Shown: positions 1-9,179 of the stretch, piece by piece
Layout of the letters: each line of letters opens with the position of its first letter
Numbering within the stretch: the stretch's first letter is position 1
The notes under the pieces: generated by a model
Seen by the model: only the letters and a program-made list of their open reading frames with translations
Told to the model about the DNA's origin: nothing
Database searches by the model: none
Assembly (NCBI GenBank): GCA_003427395.1
Contig: BFEA01000340.1
Coordinates: 1,058,622-1,083,168, forward strand
Length of the DNA: 24,547 nt
Source of the DNA: Chara braunii
Taxonomy: Eukaryota > Streptophyta > Charophyceae > Charales > Characeae
Reading direction: 5' to 3'
Translations under genes and position numbers: made by a program

Positions 1-51
<51 letters not shown>
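1..51. repeat. (AG)n microsatellite
   Basis: A pure AG repeat runs into the left edge, so its true length is unknown. Confidence 0.97.
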
Positions 52-54
<3 letters not shown>

Positions 55-688
55 GATCCCCTTAACACGGCTCAGACGGCCCATGCAGGCTATCTGAAGG
101 GTCCTTGCAGACATGTGGCGCAGACCCCCCCCCACCAAAATCAAGGCAGGCAGTGAATATGAAACAGAGCACGAGCTGGCCGAATATATACTCCAAATTC
201 GAATTCAGGTCTGTGTTTCAGCAGTTATGGGTTGCTCACGTAGCTAGGGCCTGTTGGTCTCTGCACGTGACTCTTAGGGCTTGGCTGCACTACTCACGAG
301 ATGTGCAAAATTAGAATGAATCTTCTGCAGAACGTGGAATAATATGCCACCATATGTTTTGTCTTTTGTGCATTTAGTGAGTAAAGGCCCTTAGGGCCAC
401 TGCACGTATTCCTAAGAAAAGGAAGACGAGAAAAGAAAAGAAAAGCGAGAAAACAGAGAGATGGTAACCCATAACAGACATGCACAGACCTGAATTCGAA
501 TCCAGACTATATATTCTCTGCCCACCCTCAGGGAGTACAAGTTAGAAGTGTATCCTTCCGAAAAGAGGCTGGACACAACGAGGACATTTTTGTTTTTCTA
601 CTTTTTTAATGCGCCGCATCACTTGTTTGTGCATGCATGTGCGTGCGACACCCCGCACATGAGATGCACTGCAAGTATGATTCGAACA

Positions 689-690
<2 letters not shown>

Positions 691-778
<88 letters not shown>
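691..778. repeat. Compound (TC)24(AC)20 microsatellite
   Basis: TC 691-738 passes directly into AC 739-778. The same order, CT then CA on the plus strand, recurs at 12815-12949 and 15765-15896. Confidence 0.97.
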
Positions 779-780
<2 letters not shown>

Positions 781-875
781 GGGGGGCCCGGCCCCCAACC
801 GGGTGCCCTGCCCGGCCAGGCCACCCGGGACCTCCCCCGGGCCCTGCCGGTCACCCGGGCGGTCCGGATCCCCAC
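779..875. other. GC-rich stretch with many CCCGGG-like palindromes
   Basis: About 95 bp made largely of cccgg, gggcc and cccggg words, directly after the compound microsatellite and ending at a poly-A run (880). It could fold extensively. I see no gene in it. It may be the end of a repeat element. Confidence 0.5.
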
Positions 876-920
876 TCAGCAAAAAAAGTCAAATCACATG
901 GAAATACGTAAAGCACCCAC

Positions 921-995
921 CCTCCTCGGAGTCTCCTGTGGTGGTCTGTACGGTTCGTAGAATGGTGCTTCCGTCAGAAACGGATGGTTCACAGC
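921..995 (-). CDS. YAK1-like: YAK1-like kinase exon J (alphaI, end of kinase domain)
   Basis: This 75-nt exon starts after ctgcgtgcag and encodes 25 residues, AVNHPFLTEAPFYEPYRPPQ then ETPRR. It continues SPRQ of exon I to give SPRQAVNHPFLT, the end of the kinase domain, followed by the Y-x-P-P-x-E-T-P-R stretch also present in plant YAK1. It lies about 8 kb from exon I because a retroelement occupies the intron. The likely donor is GTGGGT at 920-915. If that is not used, the frame reads VGALRISM and stops at TGA 894-896, which would make this the last exon and give a protein without the long YAK1 tail. Confidence 0.92.
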
Positions 996-1171
996 CTGCA
1001 CGCAGAGAAAACCAACTTTTGTGTTATAGCAAGCCCAAGACACTGAATGGTACACAGATATGACTGTTAATAAACAAAACAGATAGCCGTCAAAACTTGA
1101 AAAAAAAGAAGAAAAGAAAAGGAAGAATGCAGCACCAAGGCAAATTTGCTTTAACGTAACCAAGCAACTAC

Positions 1172-1902
1172 TGCAAGGAAAATGAGCAATTGCGAGATGA
1201 CAATGTCCAGCAAGCACAATCACATTGAAGGCCAGATAGTAACACAGTGTCCAGAAAGCAGAAATGCACCAATATAACACCAATGAAGACTCGTAACACT
1301 GAAAACCAATGTCAATGAGAGCTTGCTCTCACCACCACCAACATGAGTGTCCAGGCCCTATCTCCCTACTTGGCGCTCGGCGCCCAGCCTACTTCCTACA
1401 CAGCTACAGTCTGCCTACTAATTGACAATGCAACTGTTGACGTCAGCAGCCCACGAAGTACTTGAAGATGTCACCCATAGCAGACCATCGCCAATACCAG
1501 GTATGTGCCCTCGCATCATCATCATCATCATCCTTCTCTCTCTCCCTCTTCTTCACCCACCTCTTCCCTCTGTACACCCGAAGACCACCCCTGCACCTCA
1601 CTGTAGTCCAAGCCCAACCAGCTATGGAGGCTGGGCTATGGTGCTGCCCTCGGTTGCGCCCTGCTCCCTGCACAACCGCACGTGTTAGTACCTTGCCTCT
1701 CAGTGCCAGCAGCAGCCCACGAGCGTCCGCTCCAGCAGCGCTGCCGCCAGCATGCAAGTGCTGAATGAAAGGCCAGGCAGAGAGCTCTTCCCTATATGGA
1801 ATGAGCCGGCCTGCCTTCGCAGCCTGGCTGGCCTGGGCCTCGGCCCAGAAGCTTCCGGTAGGACCCAGGATGCTGCGCCTCTGTTGCAGCTACTGGGCCT
1901 CA
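1172..1902 (-). repeat. 3' LTR of the retrotransposon, missing its first part
   Basis: Homologous to 6267-7069. After removing a roughly 50-bp insertion here (about 1773-1822) and two duplications in the other copy, both are about 680 bp. It ends TGCAAGGAAA on the plus strand, the same terminus as the 5' LTR. Homology stops at ctgggcctca (1902), where pol sequence begins directly, so about 290 bp of LTR start and the polypurine tract are gone. Confidence 0.8.
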
Positions 1903-2004
1903 GGAGGTCTGTCTGTGCCTTTTTGAGCGCGCATTATTCTGTGAGCTCCTCCGCAGGAGACATCCTATAGATTCGTCCTCTAGGCACCTTACTACCTGGG
2001 ACAA

Positions 2005-2118
2005 CCTCTATCGAATGGAATACCTCCCTTACCACCACGCTTGTGGGCTCCTCAAAAAGGTCCTCTATTGAATGGAATACCTCCCTTACCACCACGCTTG
2101 TGGGTTCCTAAAAAACGT
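2005..2118. repeat. 57-bp tandem duplication in pol fragment
   Basis: Two adjacent copies, 2005-2061 and 2062-2118, each contain tggaatacctcccttacc and ccacgcttgtggg, with a few substitutions. 57 is a multiple of three, so it would repeat 19 residues in frame between the protease and the RT. Confidence 0.9.
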
Positions 2119-2341
2119 CGGAATATTGTGCGACGACTGATTCTATCTATGGGGATATTTTTACGGCCTACCCTTTCTCAGAGACAAAGACTAGATACAT
2201 GCGATTATGCTTATAGTAGTTATGGAAAGAGGAGGCACACATGCAGCCATAGTTTTCCACTAGACTGCTAGCTTTAAACTTTTGCAATTTAACGGTCCTA
2301 CCATTGGGCAGCTCGTGTATCAACACCTTTCTATCCCAATC

Positions 2342-2767
2342 AAACTGAGGCTGAGCGACCTCGAGGTAGTACATGACTAGTAATATGTCGAGGGGCAGTT
2401 CATCTAAGGAGGAATGAGATTTTGTGTCTCACTTCCCCTCCTCCATAAGAGAAGGAATAGACTATGTCCTTGACATAGTTTTTTACTACCATTTGGTGCT
2501 TGTTGGCTAGCGTAGAAGCTACAGTTCTGCTAAGCCGCTGCACTTGGTCCCCTAAACTGAGGCTGAGCGACCTCGAGGTAGTACATGACTAGTAACATGT
2601 CGAAGGGCAGTTCATCGCTAAAGAGGAATGAGATTTTGTGACTCACTTCCCCTCCTCCATAAGAGGAGGAATAGACTATGTCCTTGACATAGTTTTTTAC
2701 TACCATTTGGTGCTTGTTGGCTAGCGTAGAAGCTACAGTTCTGCTAAGCCGCTGCACTTGGTCCCCT
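2342..2767. repeat. Tandem duplication, about 213 bp, inside the protease region
   Basis: 2342-2553 and 2554-2767 are adjacent copies differing at about five positions plus a 2-bp indel. Both contain cctcgaggtagtacatgac and the run ending cacttggtcccct. The duplication repeats the C-terminal half of the protease coding region and disrupts pol. Confidence 0.92.
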
Positions 2768-3098
2768 AAGCGCAGTCGATCCACGCAAGCACGACTAATG
2801 AAAATTCGTGTAGAGCCTATGTCTGCGAAGGCACTTACTTTGCAGCCACCTACATTGACCTCTACCACGAAATGTTCCCCCTTAGGATCTCTACTTATCA
2901 TCGCCCAAGAGTCTCTGGGGTCCTTCCCTGACCACTCAGACTATAACTCTTCCGAGGACTCAAACACATCTCTCGAACAAAGCGTCGGTGAGTATGAATG
3001 TGTCTGCGTGGCGATGTTCGGGTCACTAGCCTTGGCCAACGCCTGAAGTGGGGAAGGCAACGCTACCACTTCGGCACGAGTAAGAGCAGCTAACACTC

Positions 3099-4992
3099 CT
3101 ACTGGCCCGAGGTGTTTCCCTGCGAAGTGCTCGCAGATGCACTGCCAGGGTTCGAGGATAAGCCCACTACCGTTGGAGCGGCTACCCTTGTGGTGACCTT
3201 CTTGCCTCGGCAAGTTCTTGACGTGTGGCCATAGTTGCCACAGTTCATGCATGTGCCCCTGGCAACCCGGTCCCTCCATACCTCGTAATCTAAACCAAGT
3301 TTTACCCATGCGGGTGTTCCTTGGTCTCCCTGACCCGTAGACCGGCCTACCTTCTTCTTCCCGATCCCTCTAGCCTTCTCTTTGATAGGCGCCACGACTC
3401 CCCCATCCGAAGTCTCGCTGACCCCATCATGCTCTGTCTCGTCCCCATAGTCTGGGAAGTCGTCAATTTTTGCCGCCTGACCATCATGGTCGACGAACAT
3501 TATTTGTCCTTTCTTCTTCCAGTACTGGGGAAGTCTCTTATTCCTACCATTTGTTGGACCCTGATGCGCGGACCCAAGCTTTGCCTGTATATCTAAGGCT
3601 TTCTTGTTGAAAGTAGCGAAGCTATGTTGGTCTTATGTACGCCTCATCCACCAGATTAGTTCTAACTCTGAGGGTAGACATCTCAAGTAGTCTGTGAGTA
3701 CTTGTGGGTCAAAACGCACACCAGGTACTACGATCAGACGTTCTACGGTGTTCGTGACTTCGCGTACTCTTGTACCTTTTGGCACAAGGGTTGTTAATCG
3801 CGTCGGTGGCCTTCTGAGCCCCTTGGGGATCATGCCACCTGTTGTACACACTCCGCACAAACTCTTCCAATGTCTGGGCATGAGCGCAAGTGTCGAAGTT
3901 CTGATCATAACCCTGATGCTGCACTACCCTGTTTAACCAACGTGATGTCGATCCTTCTGAAAAAGGAGGTAGCAACTATAACCTCCTTCTCTGGTCTTGT
4001 GAGCTTGTGCCTCACATAAGTAGGCACAGTCCTCACCCAGGTATCCAAGTCCTCGTCCTTCTTCCTGTCGCCAAAGAAGGGCTTAGGACTCAGCAAGGGT
4101 ATCTTGGGCATATCCACTGCATGGGCTGAATTGGCCCAGGAGATTGCTGCAGTTGTTGCACACGCACTGAAACAAGTTGCTGCACACTAACCTGGGCTTG
4201 CCCTGACAATGGGACTCTAGTTACCACTGTCGTGGATGGTACGGTTGAAGCTCTAAGGACCGGACCACTAGTGGCCACAAAACCACTTGGAGGGGGCATG
4301 CCAAACATAGGAGAGAAATAGGGCCCTGTCGAAAATGGCATCGCCGAGGGACCCACAACTGAAGGGGGAGCTATGAGGCTGCCTCATCGATGGACGAGGA
4401 GCCTGTAGTGCAGCCAGAATTCGTTTCTGGCCTGTCACTACTTCAGCCAGCACCTCCTGTTGAACAACCTGCGTTTCAGCCACACACATGAGCGAATTCC
4501 GCAGTGCTTGCAAAGCGGGATGAAGTGTTGACTCATCTAGTGCCTCTAGTTTGCCTAGTTCCTGAAATCTGCGGCCTCATCCAACTGCCGCTGCAGCTCA
4601 TCCTGAAGTTCTTCTGCTTGGAGGATCTCATAATCCTTCGGCGTGAGTTGAGCCTGCTGGCCGACTTGAACGCCAACACCCTGGGTAACGGAAACCTGGG
4701 AAACACTCTGACTTACTCCTGACGAAGTGGCCTGCGAAGAGGCCTGCGACATGGAGGAGGTGACCATGGTTGCACCTGTGCTAGCTATAATTCTACACCT
4801 GGCGCTGGCCGCGGCGTCCCTCGCTCTCCTTGCTGCGGCCCTCTCTCTAGCCTCTCTCCGCAGTCTCCTCTCGTCTCCTGGACCTATCTCTAGGAAAGTC
4901 AAGGGTCGATTGAGAGCAGTTCTTCGAGTGATCCTAAGGCCGTCCACTAACAGCTCCTCCTCACTCCTGCTTGCATTACTCGTGAGCTCCAA
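3099..4992 (-). pseudogene. Broken retrotransposon gag with CCHC zinc knuckle
   Basis: Readable blocks on the minus strand lie at 4992-4555, 4513-4360, 4356-4090, 4117-3960, 3975-3790, 3790-3633 and 3500-3099, in different frames, so there are at least five frame breaks plus stops. The N-terminal block is Arg/Ala-rich, then Ser/Gln-rich, and ends in a short coiled-coil-like Glu/Gln/Leu stretch. The middle has the Gypsy gag pattern (PKPFFGD...LDTWVRTV...RWLN). The last block carries C-MN-C-GNYG-H-TSRT-C (3210-3251), an intact CX2CX4HX4C nucleic-acid-binding knuckle. It cannot make a full protein. It resembles gag families I associate with Chara, from memory. Confidence 0.85.
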
Positions 4993-4999
4993 TGTGTGT

Positions 5000-6238
5000 G
5001 ATCTAAACTAGAATCAACACTGAATCCTACCTCAGCATGACACACAACCGAGTATGATACACATCTAATTTTGGTTGGCCTGGACAGAAACAGTTAGGTA
5101 GTTAGTGTCAACTAGCGTCAGATTCTACAGGTAACATTAAATCTATTTTTAGATTACTCAAATACAGATTGCATGCAGTAAGGAATGTACTATTCTATCT
5201 GCAGCTGTCTGTCAGTTGTTAGTCAAGTCCGTAAAAAACAAATAATCAAAAACAAGAATAATATTCCCTGCAGTGATGTATGCTGGATGGCAGTTTATCT
5301 CATTAATACCTCAGCGAACAGTTACCAGAATCCAACCGTCCCCCTGTATCCCTCTTGAGTAGTCCCTTTGTGTCGACGTCCTAAGCATCTGGTTGAGCAG
5401 CGTGTCCGAAGGTGTCCAATCTGGCCCACCCCTGTGGCCCAAGTCTCTGCGGAACCTGCCAGCCCCTGCACCTTATTTATCCTCGCATGCAACGAGCCTT
5501 ACACCCGGTTTGATCTGGCTGATCAAGAGGCAGTTTAAGGACAGCCCCCAAGGTCCTCAGAAATTATTTAGTGTCGCAGACAGGACGACGATCACAGCCA
5601 GAATCAACACCGAATCCCTGCCAGAAATATTTAAAGACAGTCTGGTAAGCGTCTGTCCAAAGGGCTGGCATGCCCTGCATGACCTCTATTGCGCGGCAGC
5701 AGAACCAAGGACTTGCGGCAAAGCATGCGTGTACTAGTCCCAGCGGGTTGGCACGGTGACCGTGACCCGAGTGCTTCATCCAGGGCCTTTCAGAGGCATC
5801 ACCCGTCTCCCACCCGCTTGCTGCCCAGGAAGAATGTCGACTCTCAAGGTTGAGCACTCGCGACACCTCACATTGAGAGGACTCTCAAGACAGAACTCAC
5901 TTCCTCACGGTAAGAAGTAATGAAGAGGGTAGATAAGGAAGAAAGCAACGTACCTCTTAATGCTGCCCCCAACCACAGATTTCTCACTGGCAACATGATG
6001 TGTATTTATGATGACCGGTCTTTGCCTCAGCACAACCAACAGCAGAACGCAGTTTCACCTAGGCTTAAATGCCACATCAGCAAGCTCTCATCATCCAGCG
6101 TACACCCCTAATGTCGCAACATAGCTTCCTGGCGCGCCCACACGACCCTGGGCCGCCTTACTTTCAACGCCAAAGCCTTATCACTGCCCCACACCTCGTG
6201 CGAAGCACCGAACAGCTACTGCGAAGAACCAATGAAGT
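5000..6238 (-). other. Retrotransposon leader between primer site and gag
   Basis: About 1.2 kb with no recognisable protein. An agaatcaacac-gaatcc phrase occurs twice (about 5010 and 5600). The short open frames here show no family features. I interpret the stretch as the untranslated leader of the retroelement, possibly with decayed gag N-terminal sequence. Confidence 0.55.
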
Positions 6239-6263
6239 GCAGATCGAACCAGCCCCGATACCA
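6239..6263 (-). other. Primer-binding site, initiator tRNA-Met type
   Basis: Three bases inside the 5' LTR the minus strand reads TGGTATCGGGGCTGG. Plant initiator tRNA-Met would pair with TGGTATCAGAGCC. The first seven bases match exactly, the following part matches with A-to-G type changes, and the TCGA of the T-loop follows. Position and sequence together identify the site where minus-strand DNA synthesis was primed. Confidence 0.85.
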
Positions 6264-6309
6264 AATTGCAAGGAAAATGAGCAATAGCGAGATGACAATG
6301 TCCAGCATG

Positions 6310-6359
6310 CACAATCACATTGAAGGCCAGATAGCACAATCACATTGAAGGCCAGATAG
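6310..6359. repeat. 25-bp tandem duplication in 5' LTR
   Basis: cacaatcacattgaaggcc and the following six bases occur at 6310-6334 and again at 6335-6359. The other LTR has a single copy, so it arose after insertion or in one LTR only. Confidence 0.9.
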
Positions 6360-6444
6360 TAACACAGTGTCCAGAATGCAGAAATGCACCAATATAACAC
6401 CAATGAACAATCGTAACACTGAAAACCAATGTCAATGAGAGTTT

Positions 6445-6635
6445 GCTCTCGCCACCACCAACACGAGTGTCCAGGCCCTATCTCCCTACTTGGCGCTCGG
6501 CGCCCAGCCTACTTCCTACACAGCTACAGTCTGCCTACTNGCTCTCGCCACCACCAACACGAGTGTCCAGGCCCTATCTCCCTACTTGGCGCTCGGCGCC
6601 CAGCCTACTTCCTACACAGCTACAGTCTGCCTACT
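6445..6635. repeat. Exact 95-bp duplication either side of an N
   Basis: 6445-6539 and 6541-6635 are identical as far as I can read, with one N at 6540 between them. The related LTR at 1172-1902 has the segment once. This looks like overlapping contig ends joined by a one-base gap rather than a biological repeat. Confidence 0.9.
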
Positions 6636-7140
6636 AATTGCCAATGCAACCGTTGACGTCAGCAGCCCACGAAGTACTTGAAGACGTCACCCATAGCAGA
6701 CCATCGCCAATATCAGGTATGTCCCCTCACATCATCATCATCATCATCCTTCTCTGTCTCCCTCTTCTTCACCCATGTCTTCCCTCTGTACACCCGAAGA
6801 CCACCCCTGCACCTCACTGTAGTCCAAGCCCAACCAGGTATGGAGGCTGGGCTATGGGGCTGCCCTCAACTGCGCCCTGCTCCCTGCATGACTGCACGCA
6901 CTAGCACCTTGCCTCTCAGTGCCAGCAGCAGCCCATGAGCATCCCCTCCAGCAGCACTGCCGCCAGCATGCAAGTGCTGAATGAGAGGCCATGGCTGGCC
7001 TGGGCCTCGGCCCAGAAGCTTCCGGTAGGACCCAGGATGCTGCGCCTCTGTTGCAGCTACTGGGCCTCATTCGGTTGGGCCTCCCAACTGTCTGTGTATG
7101 AGGCTGCGATTCTCGCCCGTGGCCTGCATTTTTCTGGAAG

Positions 7141-7144
<4 letters not shown>

Positions 7145-7191
<47 letters not shown>
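7145..7191. repeat. (CT)n microsatellite
   Basis: A pure CT run inside the outer part of the 5' LTR. Confidence 0.97.
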
Positions 7192-7195
<4 letters not shown>

Positions 7196-7508
7196 CTTGG
7201 CCTGTGTTTCCCTCAACCAACTCGCACGACGAAACTGCCTGGACCCCAAATACGAAATTGGCAGGTGAGGGCCTCTCGTGATTTGTTAGGCCCGCCTTCA
7301 CTTAGGGCAGGCACATTTGCAACAGGGCCCCCTTAGGCCTGCGGAGGACCCAGATCCTCGCACTACGTACACTCACAAAGGTAATGAAAGCAGAAAAGAT
7401 GATGCATTAATATTATTAAAAAAAAAAAGGCCCAGACAGACCTCCCCTTGATCAGACTTAAATACGGATACACCTCAACAGTTCGGCGGCTGCGGGGACG
7501 TTCTCCTC

Positions 7509-7945
7509 GCCCTCCCCTTCCTCTTCCTCGTTGCCGTCCAACCATTTCCATAGCTTGCTTCATTATTGTCACCCTCCTATTCCTTGTCCTCCTCCTTTTC
7601 CTCGTCCCAATCAGCACGAAAATAATCAGATTTACTTCCACTTTTTCTTTTCGCCCCACCACTATTGAAAGAAAGCAAAACAAGAAAGAGTAGGAGATAG
7701 CTCTGACAGAAATTTGCATTACTCATTTACCCTCTCTACACTTCCTCTCCCTCCTTTTTGTCCAACCATTTCCATAACTTTCATCTTGCTCCTCCTCATC
7801 CTTCTCCTCCTGCTATCCCTCTTCCTCACCCTCCCCATCCTTCTTTTCTCTGTCCCAATCAGCATGAAAACAACACACTTCCTTTCATTTTTTCATATTT
7901 CCTCACTTCTATTGAAAGAAATTAAAAAAAAGAAAAAGTTAGGAG
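7509..7945. repeat. Pyrimidine-rich imperfect direct duplication, about 224-bp offset
   Basis: Both halves carry, in the same order, tccaaccatttccata, a CT-rich block, cccaatcagca-gaaaa, a second CT-rich block, ctattgaaagaaa, and an A-rich stretch with taggaga. They differ substantially between landmarks. The duplication lies in the flank between exon I and the retrotransposon. No protein is recognised. Confidence 0.75.
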
Positions 7946-8989
7946 AGTTATGAAAGCAGTATTTTTTCATGCCTCATATATCCTTCCCACCCCTGCTGAT
8001 TCTTCTTCTTTCTGTTTCTTTTTCCTCCTGCTTTCCAGCATCATTCTGTCACACGAACCTCTCATTCTTTGGTCGTTTGGGGTCTCCACAAGCTTACTAG
8101 ACGACCTGTTACAGCTTTGCCCACAAAAGAAAGAGGAGGTATGGGCACTCTGTCATGTACGTATGGGCAGTCTGTCATGTGAAAAGGAACCTCTACTTTT
8201 CCAAGGAAAAATGTGAAACCAAAGCAAAAGCCGAGGTAGATTGGGCACACGAATGCTTTGCTGAAACTGTTTACGATGGGGACACAGGCTGTAAAACAAT
8301 TCACCTTTCATCTGGACTGCTGGACCTGTAGTGCCGGGCCAACGGCTCAGATCCACGAGTGATCTCAAAGTTTGCACAACAATCTGGACAGTTCACCTTA
8401 CGATGAGCATTGATGCAATGATCCAGCCCCAGATTGTAGGGGTTCACACTCTTTTTCCAGGTTTTTACCACCAGGTTCATCGAGGATCAGGTCCACAATA
8501 CAGTTGTACCGGTCTGAGCAATCATTACGGCGTGAAGCATCGGGTTCACGATACAGTGATGATTTATGGAAACACAGGAGCAGAATGCACAAGAGTAAAA
8601 CACGGAACTTTGTGACGTCCCCTTCCGTGGCACTGTTAAGTGTCACTAACACCAACGTTGCATCGGACTCGCGCACATGACTAACAAGATCCCCCTGTCG
8701 AAGCCCTCTGCTCATATTCTCCTGCATCCAAACAGTGGTGTGGTTCTCAACTCGAACTGACCAATGAACAGGCCCCATTCTTGAGACGGACAATGAAATA
8801 AACGGAATAAAAGCAAAACATGAGGTTGAAAACACACCCCACTCTGCCTCTTCCTCTTCACATACAGGCATTGTAAGATGGGATGTCCTTGTCCGAATAG
8901 ACATAAGTACAAAACAGGGTTTAAGAGAAGGTTGAGATTAAAAAAATAGGGATCCCTGAAGATCAAACACAAGATGACCCTAGCCTTAC
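7946..8989. other. Rest of the last intron near exon I: no gene recognised
   Basis: The minus-strand frame at 8904-8398 (168 codons) is open but has no family features and sits inside the intron just after the exon I donor. I treat it as non-coding. Confidence 0.5.
8139..8182. repeat. 22-bp tandem duplication
   Basis: gtatgggcactctgtcatgt at 8139 is repeated at 8161 with one substitution in the shared part. Confidence 0.85.
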
Positions 8990-9179
8990 CTGACGAGGTG
9001 ACCAACGTTTCACCGGATCCATGTGGAGAAGCCCCTCCAAGAAATCAACAAACGCTCGTCGGTTCTGCCTCTCTGAGTAGACCGCGCAAGCAAGACAACC
9101 ATTCAGAGAGTACACTCTATATAAGAGATCTGGCGATTCCCAAGAATTTATCACTTCCAATTTGTCCACAAAAAACTCC
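8990..9179 (-). CDS. YAK1-like: YAK1-like kinase exon I (alphaG to alphaH)
   Basis: This 190-nt exon begins after gatgtctgag, where G completes Arg, and ends CGTCAG before GTAAGG. Its 63 codons run from EFFVDKLEVINSW to HMDPVKRWSPRQ. AFVDFLEGLLHMDPVKRWSP is the alphaH region with the Arg that anchors the CMGC C-lobe. The middle (YSLNGCLACAVYSERQNRR) is somewhat longer than in Arabidopsis YAK1 but close in length to the yeast protein, so I read it as one exon. A 45-nt GT-AG intron, gtgtac to cagag, could be removed in frame, giving LLYRRQNRR. The 5' acceptor is weak. Confidence 0.85.

Larger units (their letters stand above)
1..893. other. Region downstream of exon J: no gene recognised
   Basis: Apart from the microsatellites and the GC-rich stretch there is nothing recognisable. 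It is either the intron before further C-terminal exons or, if the stop at 894-896 is used, the 3' untranslated region. I could not identify a polyadenylation site with confidence. Confidence 0.5.
1903..2901 (-). pseudogene. Broken pol fragment: retropepsin and start of reverse transcriptase
   Basis: The block at 2901-2530 is an aspartic-protease fold with the active-site motif DIGST (2809-2823), where DTGST or DSGST is expected. LPFDMLLVMYYLE near its end is the counterpart of the second conserved strand, also changed. After a tandem duplication the frame resumes at 2374-2168 (PQFDWDR...ELPNGR). Nearer 1903 the stretch RGRIYRMSPAEELTE is the start of the Gypsy RT region. The sequence then meets LTR sequence abruptly at 1902/1903, with no YxDD motif, RNase H or integrase. 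Confidence 0.8.
1172..7362 (-). mobile_element. Internally deleted LTR retrotransposon (Gypsy-type) in kinase intron
   Basis: Read on the minus strand: 5' LTR (7362-6267), primer-binding site (6263-6239), leader, broken gag (4992-3099), broken protease and start of reverse transcriptase (2901-1903), then a partial 3' LTR (1902-1172). The ends are TG/CA, and CTAC flanks both sides (1168-1171 and 7363-7366), consistent with a short target-site duplication. Most of RT, RNase H and integrase are absent. The gag and protease wording suggests a Ty3/Gypsy element, although without integrase the class rests on gag-protease resemblance. The element is not autonomous. By eye the two LTRs differ at about 5% of shared positions, so insertion is not recent. 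Confidence 0.85.
6267..7362 (-). repeat. 5' LTR of the retrotransposon
   Basis: The part at 6267-7069 is shared in the same orientation with 1172-1902, apart from small indels. The remainder up to about 7362 is supported by scattered matches to the inverted, diverged copy at 23150-24165 (for example the ccctaagtgaaggcggg block). On the minus strand it runs TGCGAGGATCTGGG to CCTTGCA. It includes a (CT)n tract at 7145-7191, a (CAT)n tract near 6730, a 25-bp tandem duplication, and the N-associated 95-bp duplication. The outer boundary is less certain than the inner one. Confidence 0.75.

Noticed and set aside
548-1063. Long frames through the CT/CA microsatellites (also at 11.9, 12.8, 13.5, 15.6 and 7.1 kb)
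   Set aside because: They are open only because dinucleotide repeats rarely contain stops; the translations are Ser-Leu, Thr-His, Arg-Glu or Cys-Val runs.
3321-5011. Plus-strand frames opposite gag
   Set aside because: They are shadows of the minus-strand gag, whose zinc knuckle and conserved blocks fix the coding strand.
6429-6681. Plus-strand frames crossing N at 6540
   Set aside because: They repeat the same peptide twice because of the likely artificial 95-bp duplication, and they lie inside an LTR.
7371-7377. Alternative LTR start TGTGAG at 7377
   Set aside because: It resembles tgtgagg near 23114, but it gives no matching target-site duplication, while the 7362 boundary gives CTAC on both sides. 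The evidence is modest, so the outer LTR edge remains approximate.
8398-8904. 168-codon minus-strand open frame
   Set aside because: It lies inside the intron after the exon I donor, has no recognisable domain or family pattern, and its composition is like the surrounding intron.
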